64,000 bases of DNA, from assembly GCF_008329585.1 (NCBI RefSeq), contig NZ_NPKP01000009.1, positions 1 through 64,000 of the forward strand, written 5' to 3'. The position numbers were made by a program, and so were the translations under genes. Within the stretch, counting starts at the first letter, position 1. Every line of letters begins with the position of its first letter. A model generated the notes under the pieces. It searched no databases. It saw only the letters and a list, made by a program, of their open reading frames with translations, and was not told the DNA's origin. Source of the stretch: Mycolicibacterium sp. P9-22. Its GTDB lineage: Bacteria > Actinomycetota > Actinomycetes > Mycobacteriales > Mycobacteriaceae. Positions 16,864 to 24,688 of the stretch are shown piece after piece.

Positions 16864-17327
16864 TCTGCGGCGGGCTCTGCGGCGGGAGCCTCGGCCTCGG
16901 CGGCCTCGGTGGTGTCAGCCTCTTCGGCCTTCTTGGCCGGGGCCTTCTTCTTCTTGAGCTGGGTGGCCTCACCGGTGGGCGCGCTGTCGGCGGCGGCCAG
17001 GGCGGCGTTGAACAGGTCCAGCTTGGAGGGCTTGGGCTCCTTGACCCGCAGGGTGCCCTCGGCGCCCGGCAGGCCCTTGAACTTCTGCCAGTCGCCGGTG
17101 ATCTTCAGCAGCGCCAGGACGGGCTCGGTGGGCTGTGCGCCGACGCTCAGCCAGTACTGCACGCGCTCCGAGTCGATCTCGATCAGGCTGGGCTCTTCTT
17201 TCGGCTGGTACTTGCCGATGACCTCGATGGCGCGTCCGTCGCGACGGTTACGCGCATCGGCGACCGAGATGCGGTACTGGGGGTTGCGGATCTTGCCGAA
17301 ACGGGCGAGTTTGATCTTGACAGCCAT
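16860..17327 (-). CDS. rpsP: 30S ribosomal protein S16
   Basis: This 155-residue protein has the S16 core at 1-90 (MAVKIKLARFGKIRNPQYRI in part, then VIGKYQPKEEP). The C-terminal extension of about 60 residues, rich in Ala, Lys and Glu, is typical of mycobacterial S16. AGGAGAAA precedes the ATG by about 10 nt. First gene of the rpsP-khpA-rimM-trmD operon. Confidence 0.97.
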   Translation of the reverse strand: MAVKIKLARFGKIRNPQYRISVADARNRRDGRAIEVIGKYQPKEEPSLIEIDSERVQYWLSVGAQPTEPVLALLKITGDWQKFKGLPGAEGTLRVKEPKPSKLDLFNAALAAADSAPTGEATQLKKKKAPAKKAEEADTTEAAEAEAPAAEPAAE

Positions 17328-17518
17328 GGTGAAGCGTTTCTCCTGTGATTGCCACGCTTGCAATTCAGCGACTCGGGCGGGTTGCCCGGTCCGGTTTTGC
17401 CTCTGCGTGTGTGACCGGCGTGCGGCGCATCTAACGTGTCGCGCGCGGGACAGCCGCCTATTGTGCCAGAGCGGGTGCTAGCGGCCCAAATCCCGCCGGC
17501 GGTCATCGGCCGGATCCG

Positions 17519-17938
17519 TCAGACGACTCTGTCGAAGCACTTTTCCTCGACGCGCTTGGTCATCCGCCAGCCCTCGCCGGTGCGCACGAACTCGTCGTCG
17601 TACCAGAGCCCGCAGAACAGGACCTGCTTCTCCTCGCCGCCCAGCACCATCGGGTTGAAGCACAGCGTCCGCGAGGTCGCGGTGTCGCCGTCGATCTTCA
17701 CATCGAAATTGCCGAGCAGGTGGGCGTAGGCCGGGAAGTTCGGCAGCACCTGAGCCAGCCAGGCCTTGACCTCCGGGTAGCGCCCGTCCACCCCGCCCAT
17801 GGCGCGGTAATCGATATAGGCGTCCGCGGTGAAGACCCGGTCCAGGTCGTCGAACCGCCGCGCGTCGATGGCGGTGGAGTAGTCGACCAGCAGCTGCTGG
17901 ATTTCCAGACGGTCGGAGATCTCTTCGATGCTCAGCAC
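17519..17938 (-). CDS. NTF2/SnoaL-like protein (Rv2910c-type)
   Basis: This 139-residue protein has the SnoaL_4/NTF2 cone fold pattern: EEISDRLEIQQLLVDYSTAI, then DRVFTADAYIDYRAMGG and GWRMTKRVEEKCF. Such domains serve as small-molecule enzymes or binding proteins, and the ligand is unknown. It begins with GTG only 15 nt after the M42 peptidase stop on the same strand, so it may be read with the NAGGN operon, though a homologue exists next to the rpsP operon in M. tuberculosis, which I do not recall having NAGGN genes here. Confidence 0.8.
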   Translation of the reverse strand: MLSIEEISDRLEIQQLLVDYSTAIDARRFDDLDRVFTADAYIDYRAMGGVDGRYPEVKAWLAQVLPNFPAYAHLLGNFDVKIDGDTATSRTLCFNPMVLGGEEKQVLFCGLWYDDEFVRTGEGWRMTKRVEEKCFDRVV

Positions 17939-17953
17939 GCCTCGATTGAACCA

Positions 17954-19216
17954 CTACGTCGGCGGACCCACCGGGCCCTCGGCAGGAGGCCAGTGCTCGC
18001 CGGCCCAATCGCCGGGCTCGGCGTGCTCGCCGCGGGCGAGCGGGACCCACTGCTCGGTGGGCGCCGGCTGCTTCGACGACGGGAAGTCGCGCAACTCGCC
18101 CTCGGCGTGCGCATCCCATTTGGCGAAGGTCAGCGGTGTCCGCAGCCAGGCGTGCAGCAGGTTGTACACCGCCTCCAGCGATTCGATGTGCGTGCGCTCC
18201 CAGCCGTGGCTGCCGTCCAGTCCGAAGCCGACGAGTGCCGCACGGGTGGCCGCGCCCGCCTCGATGGCCGCGGCCGCATCCGAGCGGTAATAGCGGAAGA
18301 CGTCACGCGCATACGGGATACCGCGTTCTTCGGCCAGCCGGCACAGCTTGCGGGTGAGGTGATAGTCGAACGGCCCGTGCAGGTCTGCCATCGGGATGGT
18401 CGCACCGTCTTCGATGGAGTCCTGTCCCGGCGCACACACCGCGTTGTCGACGGACACCAGTTCGGCGACATCGGGCGGCAGGCCGTGGCTGGCGCCGTGG
18501 CCGACCTCCTCGGTGATGGTCACCATGATGGTGGTGCGATGCGGCAGCCTGGTGCGCTGGGTCATCACATCGCGGGCCAATGCCAGCGCCACCGCGACAC
18601 CGGCCTTGCCGTCCAGGTGCCGCGAGACGATGAAACCGTCCTCGGTGAGTTCGGGGCTGGTGATCAACGCGACGAAGTCACCGACCTGGAAGCCGAGACG
18701 CTCCAGGTCCGCACGTGTGGACACCTTGCGGTCGATGCGGACCTCGACGTCCTCCCATCGGGTCGGCTGGGTGTCGATCTCGTCGCCGAAGGCGTGGCCC
18801 GAGGCCTTCAGCGGCATCACGGTGCCGGTGAAGAACTCGTCGGCGTCGTCGGTGAAGATCCGGACCCGCGCCCCGGTGGCAAACCGTGCGGAGAAGGTGC
18901 CCACCGGGATCAACTCGAGCCGGCCGTTGTCCTTGAGGCGGCGCACCATGCAGCCGATGGTGTCGGCGTGCACGACGACGGCCCGCTCGACGGTGTCGGA
19001 ATCGCCCGGCAGTTCGGCATTGAGGGCGCCGCGCCGGGTGAGCGTGAACGGCACGCCGAGACCGGTGAAGATCTCGCCGATGAGTTGCATGACGGCGTCG
19101 GTGCGCCCGGACGGGCTGGGTGTCTGGAGCAACGACAACAAGGTGTCGACCATCCAGTCTCGGTCAGCATCCGGCATCCGTGGCGCAGGCGTCTGTTCGG
19201 TTGTTCCGGAACTCAC
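17954..19216 (-). CDS. NAGGN-associated M42 family metallopeptidase
   Basis: This 420-residue zinc aminopeptidase-like protein has all expected M42 ligands in order: VHADTIG, RHLDGKAGV, the catalytic pair in TITEEVGHG, VSVDNAV, and GSHGWERTH. This subfamily travels with the genes for N-acetylglutaminylglutamine amide and is thought to take part in turnover or processing of that dipeptide; its reaction is not established. Its GTG start overlaps the ngg stop (GTGA). A Pro/Trp-rich tail (about 385-420) extends beyond the catalytic domain. Confidence 0.9.
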   Translation of the reverse strand: MSSGTTEQTPAPRMPDADRDWMVDTLLSLLQTPSPSGRTDAVMQLIGEIFTGLGVPFTLTRRGALNAELPGDSDTVERAVVVHADTIGCMVRRLKDNGRLELIPVGTFSARFATGARVRIFTDDADEFFTGTVMPLKASGHAFGDEIDTQPTRWEDVEVRIDRKVSTRADLERLGFQVGDFVALITSPELTEDGFIVSRHLDGKAGVAVALALARDVMTQRTRLPHRTTIMVTITEEVGHGASHGLPPDVAELVSVDNAVCAPGQDSIEDGATIPMADLHGPFDYHLTRKLCRLAEERGIPYARDVFRYYRSDAAAAIEAGAATRAALVGFGLDGSHGWERTHIESLEAVYNLLHAWLRTPLTFAKWDAHAEGELRDFPSSKQPAPTEQWVPLARGEHAEPGDWAGEHWPPAEGPVGPPT

Positions 19217-20931
19217 TGAGGCGGCTCCACTGGGTCAGGGTGCCACGCCCATGGCGTGGCAGCGGTGCGGGGAAAGAGAAGGTCCACGAAAGCCTGTGCG
19301 GTGGGCCGGGGTTCGTGATTGGCCAGCCCCGGACGCTCGTTGGCTTCGATGAAAACATACTCTTCGCCCTTCACCGAGGGCACGATGAGGTCGATACCGG
19401 TGACCGGGATGCCGATGGCGTCGGCCGCGTCCACCGCGACCTTGGCCAGCGTCGGGTTCAGGTCGTCGGTCACATCGACGATGGTGCCGCCGGTGTGCAG
19501 ATTGGCGGTGCGGCGCACCACCAGGTGCTCGTTGGCCGGCAGCACATCGTCCATCTCCCAGCCGGCGTCGCGCACGGTGTCCTCGGTCACCGAGTCCATC
19601 GGGATCTTCGACTCGCCGTGGGTGGCGCCCGACCGGCGTCGGCTCTGCGCCTCGATGAGGTGGGCGACGGTGTGCTGGCCGGTGCCGATGATCTCCGCCG
19701 GACGGCGCACCGCGGCCGCGATCACCTTGCCGTTGATGACGACGATCCGCAGATCCTCACCCTCACAACGTTCTTCGATCAGCACATCGGGGCAGTGCTT
19801 GCTGGCGAGCTCGAGTGCACGTCGCAGCTCGTCGTGCCGGGTGACACCGACGGTGATACCGGCTCCTTGCTCGCCGCGGGCGGGCTTGACCACGACGGAG
19901 CCCACCGTGGCGAGGAAACGCTGGTCCTCCTCGCCGAAGGTCGCGGTGATTCCCCGCGGCACCCGCACGCCCGCTTCGGCCACCACCTTCCGGGCGATCC
20001 GCTTGTCATCGCAGCGGCTCATCGCGACGGCGTTGGTGAGTTCGGACAACGATTCCCGGGTGGTGATCGAGGTGCCGCCGTGGGTGAGCTGCATGTAGCC
20101 GGCCTGGGCGTCGAGGATCCGCACCGCGATCCCGCGCAACATGGCTTCGTCGGCGATGATCCGCGCATACGGGTTCAGTTGGGCGAGTTCCTCTTCGGCC
20201 TGGGCCGGGGCGAACAGCCGCTCGTTGATCGCGTTCTTGCGTTTGACGCCGAGCTCGGGGACACGCTCGAATCCCATCCGCTCATAGAGCGCGATGGCCG
20301 CCGCATTGTCGTGCAGCACCGACAGATCCATCTGGGCCCGGCCGCGACGGATGAACTCCTCGACCAACGAGCGCACCAGCAGGCCGCCGGCCCCCGGCCG
20401 GCACAGGGTCGGGCTGACGGCCAGGCACCACAGCGAGGAGCCGTTCTCCGGGTCGTCGAACAGTTGCAGGTGGTCGATGCCGGTGACGGTCCCGACCACC
20501 GCACCGGTGTCGTCCTCGACGGCCACCAGGTAGATCATGTGCTGCTCGGACTGGCTGTTGTGCCACATCAGGTCGATGTCGGCGGGCACCATCCGGCACT
20601 GCAGGTAGATCTCGTTGATGGCGGCGCAATCGGCGATCCTCTGGACCGGCCGCACCGTCACCCCGGGCAGCTCCGGCGGCAGGTAGGCCAGCGGTTCGGT
20701 GAGGTTCAGCCGGTAGGTGAAACTCGGATCGATGAAGAAGTCCTGCGGGTTGAGCGCGACGAAGACGTGCGGAGCCTCCAGGTACATGCCGATATCGCGA
20801 CGGCCGCTGGCTTCCGCGCGCAGCGCGGTGCCCAGCTCACCGGGATCGTCGAAGGTCTGCCCAAAGACCAGCCGACCCCATCCGAGGTCCTGGATGACCT
20901 CTTTGGGCTCGGTGCCCTTCTCGACGGTCAT
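19213..20931 (-). CDS. ngg: N-acetylglutaminylglutamine synthetase
   Basis: This 572-residue bifunctional-looking enzyme has an N-terminal GNAT acetyltransferase domain (about 90-245, with CLAVSPTLCRPGAGGLLVRS) and a C-terminal ATP-grasp ligase (about 290-565, with VVVKPARGEQGAGITVGV, LIEERCEGEDLRIVVI and FIEANERPGL). The architecture is that of Ngg, which acetylates glutamine and ligates a second glutamine to form the osmolyte precursor. The start at 20931 overlaps the asnO stop (ATGA). A longer in-frame start is possible but would lie inside asnO. Confidence 0.92.
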   Translation of the reverse strand: MTVEKGTEPKEVIQDLGWGRLVFGQTFDDPGELGTALRAEASGRRDIGMYLEAPHVFVALNPQDFFIDPSFTYRLNLTEPLAYLPPELPGVTVRPVQRIADCAAINEIYLQCRMVPADIDLMWHNSQSEQHMIYLVAVEDDTGAVVGTVTGIDHLQLFDDPENGSSLWCLAVSPTLCRPGAGGLLVRSLVEEFIRRGRAQMDLSVLHDNAAAIALYERMGFERVPELGVKRKNAINERLFAPAQAEEELAQLNPYARIIADEAMLRGIAVRILDAQAGYMQLTHGGTSITTRESLSELTNAVAMSRCDDKRIARKVVAEAGVRVPRGITATFGEEDQRFLATVGSVVVKPARGEQGAGITVGVTRHDELRRALELASKHCPDVLIEERCEGEDLRIVVINGKVIAAAVRRPAEIIGTGQHTVAHLIEAQSRRRSGATHGESKIPMDSVTEDTVRDAGWEMDDVLPANEHLVVRRTANLHTGGTIVDVTDDLNPTLAKVAVDAADAIGIPVTGIDLIVPSVKGEEYVFIEANERPGLANHEPRPTAQAFVDLLFPRTAATPWAWHPDPVEPPQ

Positions 20932-22730
20932 CTCGTCGCTACCCCATCCACGTGATGCGCCAGCCACAGTTCCAAGAGGCCGAGTTGCCACAGCGGGTTA
21001 CCCCGAAGTGGCGTCAGGTAACCATTCGGTTCGGCGAGCAGGCGATCCACCTCGGTCGGGTTGAACAGGCCGCGGGCGCGTGCCCCGTCACTGTGCAGCG
21101 CGTCGCGCACCAGGTCCAGGTACGGCCCGGCCAGGTGCTTGAGCGCGGGCACCGGGAAGTAGCCCTTCGGCCGGTCGATCACCTCGTGCGGGATGACCTT
21201 GCGGGCGGCCTCTTTCAGCACGCCCTTGCCGTCATGGGCGGTCTTGAGTGACGGCGGGCAGGTGGCCGCGAGTTCGACGAGCTCGTGGTCCAGGAACGGC
21301 ACCCGTCCCTCCAGACCCCAGGCCATGGTCATGTTGTCCACGCGCTTGACCGGATCGTCGACGAGCATCACGGTGGTGTCCAGGCGCAGCGCCCGGTCGG
21401 TTGCGGTGGCCGCGCCGGGATGGGCGAAGTGATCCAGCACATAGTCGCCCGCGATGTCCGCGTCGAGGCGCCAGGCCGGCCCCACCAGCGTGTTCAGCGC
21501 GCCGTGGTCGCGGTCGAAGAACGCCTGCCGGTAGCTGGCCAGCGCGGCGCGCGGGTCGTCGTCGGCGGCGTGCGCCATCGGCGGATACCAGTGATATCCG
21601 GCGAAGATCTCGTCGGCGCCCTGCCCGGACTGCACCACCTTGACGTGCTTGCTGACCTCCTGGGACAGCAGATAGAACGCCACACAGTCGTGGCTCATCA
21701 TCGGCTCGCTCATGGCGCCGATCGCCCCGGACAATGCCGGCAGCATGCGGGCCGTGTCGATCCGGATCTGGTGATGGTCGGTGCCGTAGTGGCGGGCGAT
21801 GACATCGGAGTACTTGAACTCGTCGCCCTCTTCCCCGCCGGCGGCCTCGAACCCGATCGAGAATGTCGCCAGTCCGTGCTGGCCGGCCTCGGCGAGCAGG
21901 CCGACGATCAGGCTGGAGTCCAGGCCACCGGAGAGCAGGCAGCCCACCGGCACATCGGCGACCAGTCGACGTTCGACGGCGGTGCGCAGCGAGGCAAGGA
22001 TCGCCTCTTCCCATTCGTTCTCCGACCAGCCGGCACGTTCGGCCGAGCGCTCGAAGACGGGCTCCCAGTACGTGTGCTGGGTGCGGGTGCCGTCGGGCTC
22101 GATGCGCATCAGGGTTCCTGGCGGCAATTTGTGCACACCGCGCAGGATGGTGTGCGGCGGCGGCACCACCGAGTGGAAGCTCAGATAGTGGTGCAGCGCA
22201 ACAGGATCGATCTCGGTGTCCACCCCGCCCGCGGCCACCAGCGCCGGCAGTGAGGAGGCGAACCGCAGCGCATCGGATACCTCGGTCCAGTACAGGGGTT
22301 TGATACCCAGCCGGTCGCGGGCCAGCAGCACCCGGCCGGAGTCGACCTCGGTGATCGCGAAGGCGAACATGCCGAACAGGTGCTCGACGACCCGTTCACC
22401 CCATTCGCGGTACCCCTTCAGCACCACTTCGGTATCGCTGTGGGAGAAGAACCGGTAGCCCTTGCCGATCAGCTCCTGACGAAGCTGCGGATAGTTGTAG
22501 ATGCAGCCGTTGAACGCAACGGTGAGACCCAGATCGGGATCGTGCATGGGCTGTTGTCCGTGACTGGACAGGTCGATGATCGCCAGGCGGCGATGCCCGA
22601 AGGCGATTCCGTCCTGGGCCCAGAAGCCGCCGCTGTCCGGGCCTCGCGGCACCATCGATTCGGCCATTTTGGCAATGGCCCCTAGGTCTGCCGACCGGCC
22701 GCGAGCAACCTCGCCGGCGATGCCGCACAT
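20928..22730 (-). CDS. asnO: N-acetylglutaminylglutamine amidotransferase (asparagine synthase-like)
   Basis: This 600-residue class II glutamine amidotransferase has Cys2 as N-terminal nucleophile (MCGIAGEV), with the GATase domain at 1-200 (RGPDSGGFW, FNGCIYNY). The asparagine-synthase-type domain follows, with PP-loop LLSGGLDSSLIVGLL. Together with ngg and the M42 peptidase it identifies the NAGGN pathway, where it amidates the dipeptide's terminal carboxylate. First gene of the operon, with a GGGGGA ribosome binding site; it diverges from a carboxypeptidase gene. Confidence 0.93.
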   Translation of the reverse strand: MCGIAGEVARGRSADLGAIAKMAESMVPRGPDSGGFWAQDGIAFGHRRLAIIDLSSHGQQPMHDPDLGLTVAFNGCIYNYPQLRQELIGKGYRFFSHSDTEVVLKGYREWGERVVEHLFGMFAFAITEVDSGRVLLARDRLGIKPLYWTEVSDALRFASSLPALVAAGGVDTEIDPVALHHYLSFHSVVPPPHTILRGVHKLPPGTLMRIEPDGTRTQHTYWEPVFERSAERAGWSENEWEEAILASLRTAVERRLVADVPVGCLLSGGLDSSLIVGLLAEAGQHGLATFSIGFEAAGGEEGDEFKYSDVIARHYGTDHHQIRIDTARMLPALSGAIGAMSEPMMSHDCVAFYLLSQEVSKHVKVVQSGQGADEIFAGYHWYPPMAHAADDDPRAALASYRQAFFDRDHGALNTLVGPAWRLDADIAGDYVLDHFAHPGAATATDRALRLDTTVMLVDDPVKRVDNMTMAWGLEGRVPFLDHELVELAATCPPSLKTAHDGKGVLKEAARKVIPHEVIDRPKGYFPVPALKHLAGPYLDLVRDALHSDGARARGLFNPTEVDRLLAEPNGYLTPLRGNPLWQLGLLELWLAHHVDGVATR

Positions 22731-22829
22731 TCTTTTCGTCCCCCTCGATGGTGTTTGGCCACTCTGGTTCGCGCTGGTCCTACGTTACCGGTGCGGGCTC
22801 TCGCCAAACCCTCGGCAGTGAAAGGTAGT

Positions 22830-22835
22830 TAGGCT
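22830..22835 (+). promoter_or_regulatory. Putative -10 element, leaderless promoter of first carboxypeptidase
   Basis: TAGGCT lies 8 nt before the ATG at 22844 with no ribosome binding site. Confidence 0.4.
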
Positions 22836-22843
22836 CACATCCC

Positions 22844-23719
22844 ATGCGAAGGCTCCTTGCCGGTCTCATCTCGGTGTTCCTGCTCTGCTCCGCCGGCACC
22901 GGCACGGCCGTCGCCGAGCCGGGTGTCGATCAACCCCTCGGCTCGGTACCGATACCGGATGGACCTGCGCAGGCGTGGGTCATCGCGGACATGGACAGCG
23001 GCGCGGTCCTGGCCTCTAAGAACGGCTATGCGCGGTACGCCCCGGCCAGCACCATCAAGGTGCTGCTGGCCATGGTCGTGCTCGACGAACTGCCCCTGGA
23101 TGCGACGGTGGTCGCCAATGAGGCCGACACCCGGGTGGAGTGCAATTGCGCCGGGGTGGCGGCCGGGCACACCTACACGGTGCGCCAGTTGTTGGAGGGC
23201 CTGCTGCTGGTGTCGGGCAACGACGCGGCAAACACGTTGGCGACCATGCTCGGCGGTCAACCGGCGGCGGTGGCGAAGATGAACGCGAAGGCCGCCATGC
23301 TCGGTGCGCACGCCACGGTGGCGGGCAGCCCGTCGGGTATCGACGGCCCCGGTATCGACATGTGGTCTTCGCCGCACGATCTGGCGGTCATGTTCCGGGC
23401 GGCGCTGGCCAATCCGGTGTTCGCGCAGATCACCGCGCAGCCGACGGCGGTGTTCCCGGGGAAGGCCGGCGATCGGGTCCTGGTCAATCAGGACGAACTG
23501 CTGGGCCGCTACCCCGGCATGCTCGGCGGTAAGACCGGTTTCACCGACCTGGCCCGCAAGACCTTCGTCGGCGCCGCCCAGCGCGACGGCCGACGACTGG
23601 TGGTCGCGTTGATGTTCGGACTGATCCACGAGGGCGGCCCGACGTATTGGGATCAGGCGTCGGCGTTGCTGGACTGGGGGTTCGCCCAGGATCGCGCGGC
23701 CGCTGTCGGGGCCCTCTAG
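22844..23719 (+). CDS. D-alanyl-D-alanine carboxypeptidase (DacB2-like), copy 1
   Basis: This 291-residue secreted penicillin-binding protein has a signal peptide cleaved near Ala24 and all three active-site motifs: Ser69-Thr-Ile-Lys72, Ser125-Gly-Asn127 and Lys231-Thr-Gly233. It trims the terminal D-Ala of peptidoglycan stem peptides. There is no long C-terminal extension or anchor, as in M. tuberculosis DacB2 (Rv2911), which occupies this neighbourhood. A paired Cys (ECNCAG, 101-103) is shared with the next gene. Confidence 0.92.
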   Translation: MRRLLAGLISVFLLCSAGTGTAVAEPGVDQPLGSVPIPDGPAQAWVIADMDSGAVLASKNGYARYAPASTIKVLLAMVVLDELPLDATVVANEADTRVECNCAGVAAGHTYTVRQLLEGLLLVSGNDAANTLATMLGGQPAAVAKMNAKAAMLGAHATVAGSPSGIDGPGIDMWSSPHDLAVMFRAALANPVFAQITAQPTAVFPGKAGDRVLVNQDELLGRYPGMLGGKTGFTDLARKTFVGAAQRDGRRLVVALMFGLIHEGGPTYWDQASALLDWGFAQDRAAAVGAL

Positions 23720-23769
23720 TCGATACCGGACGGATACCTTCCCGCGCACGGAACGAGTCCTGCCGACCG

Positions 23770-23775
23770 TAGCCT
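23770..23775 (+). promoter_or_regulatory. Putative -10 element, leaderless promoter of second carboxypeptidase
   Basis: TAGCCT lies 6 nt before the GTG start at 23782, mirroring the arrangement before the first copy. Confidence 0.4.
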
Positions 23776-23781
23776 TCGCAC

Positions 23782-24597
23782 GTGCGACATCTGTTCGCGG
23801 CGACCGTGCTCGCCCTCAGCACCGTCATCGCGTCGCCCGCACAGGCCGCGCCCGCCGCGGAACCCATTGGCGCGCAATCTTTCACCAACGGGCCCGCCGA
23901 CGCGTACCTGCTGGCCGACCTGGACACCGGCGCAGTCCTGGCCGCCAAGGATCCGGGCGGTTCCTACGCCCCGGCCAGCACCATCAAGGTGCTGCTGGCC
24001 ATGGTGGTGCTCGACAATCTACGGCCCGGCAACTTCGCCCGCGCCAACGCCTCGCATACCAAGGTCGAATGTTCCTGTGTGGGACTGAAACCGGGACAGC
24101 CCTACACGGTGACGCAGTTGCTCAGCGCGCTACTCATGGTGTCGGGCAACGATTCTGCGAACATGCTTGCCGATATGCTGGGCGGCCAACGGGCCGCGGT
24201 CGCCGCGATGAACCGCAAGGCCGCAAGTGTCGGCGCACGCGGGACCAGGGCCTCGTCTCCGTCCGGCTTGGACGGCCCCGGCTGGGAGTCGATCACCACC
24301 CCGCACGATCTGGCCGTCATCTTCCGCGCCGCGCTGCGGTACCCGCTGATCGCGCAGATCATGCGGGCCCAATCCGCCCCCTTCCCCGGTAAGACCCTGT
24401 CGAACCAGAATGAGCTGCTGACGAGGTACCCGGGCGACCTGGGCGGCAAGACCGGTTTCACCAACCTGGCCCGCAAGACGTACGTCGGGGCAGCGCAACG
24501 CGGGAACCGCCGGCTCGTTGTGGTACAGATGTACGGAACCGGTGACCTGTACGGACAGGCGATCAGCCTTCTGGACTGGGGATTCAGCCAACCCTGA
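23782..24597 (+). CDS. D-alanyl-D-alanine carboxypeptidase (DacB2-like), copy 2
   Basis: This 271-residue secreted penicillin-binding protein is paralogous to the preceding gene. It has a signal peptide (cleavage near ASPAQA), Ser66-Thr-Ile-Lys69, Ser121-Gly-Asn123 and a GGKTGFTNLARKT block. Around the active-site serine the DNA of the two copies is nearly identical for over 35 bp, while much of the rest has diverged. The two genes are 62 bp apart with separate -10-like elements. One may be adapted to different conditions. Confidence 0.92.
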   Translation: MRHLFAATVLALSTVIASPAQAAPAAEPIGAQSFTNGPADAYLLADLDTGAVLAAKDPGGSYAPASTIKVLLAMVVLDNLRPGNFARANASHTKVECSCVGLKPGQPYTVTQLLSALLMVSGNDSANMLADMLGGQRAAVAAMNRKAASVGARGTRASSPSGLDGPGWESITTPHDLAVIFRAALRYPLIAQIMRAQSAPFPGKTLSNQNELLTRYPGDLGGKTGFTNLARKTYVGAAQRGNRRLVVVQMYGTGDLYGQAISLLDWGFSQP

Positions 24598-24688
24598 GGG
24601 GGAGCTCCCCACAACCGCCCCCAACCAAGTAAGGTCACCCTAATTTGAACGCCGGACACCAGTCCAGGCGCGTGAACAAGGGGGCATC

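Noticed and set aside
17720..19219. Open frame of about 500 codons opposite the M42 peptidase
   Set aside because: Mirror of a gene with all its metal ligands intact; the mirror frame has no recognisable feature.
22820..22838. TTAGGCT-containing sequence before the first carboxypeptidase, considered as an iron box
   Set aside because: Only 11-12 of 19 matches with no second half; TAGGCT is better explained as a -10 hexamer 8 nt from the start codon.
24599..24610. Palindrome GGGGAGCTCCCC just after the second carboxypeptidase, considered as a terminator
   Set aside because: With a realistic loop only four G-C pairs remain and no U-run follows.
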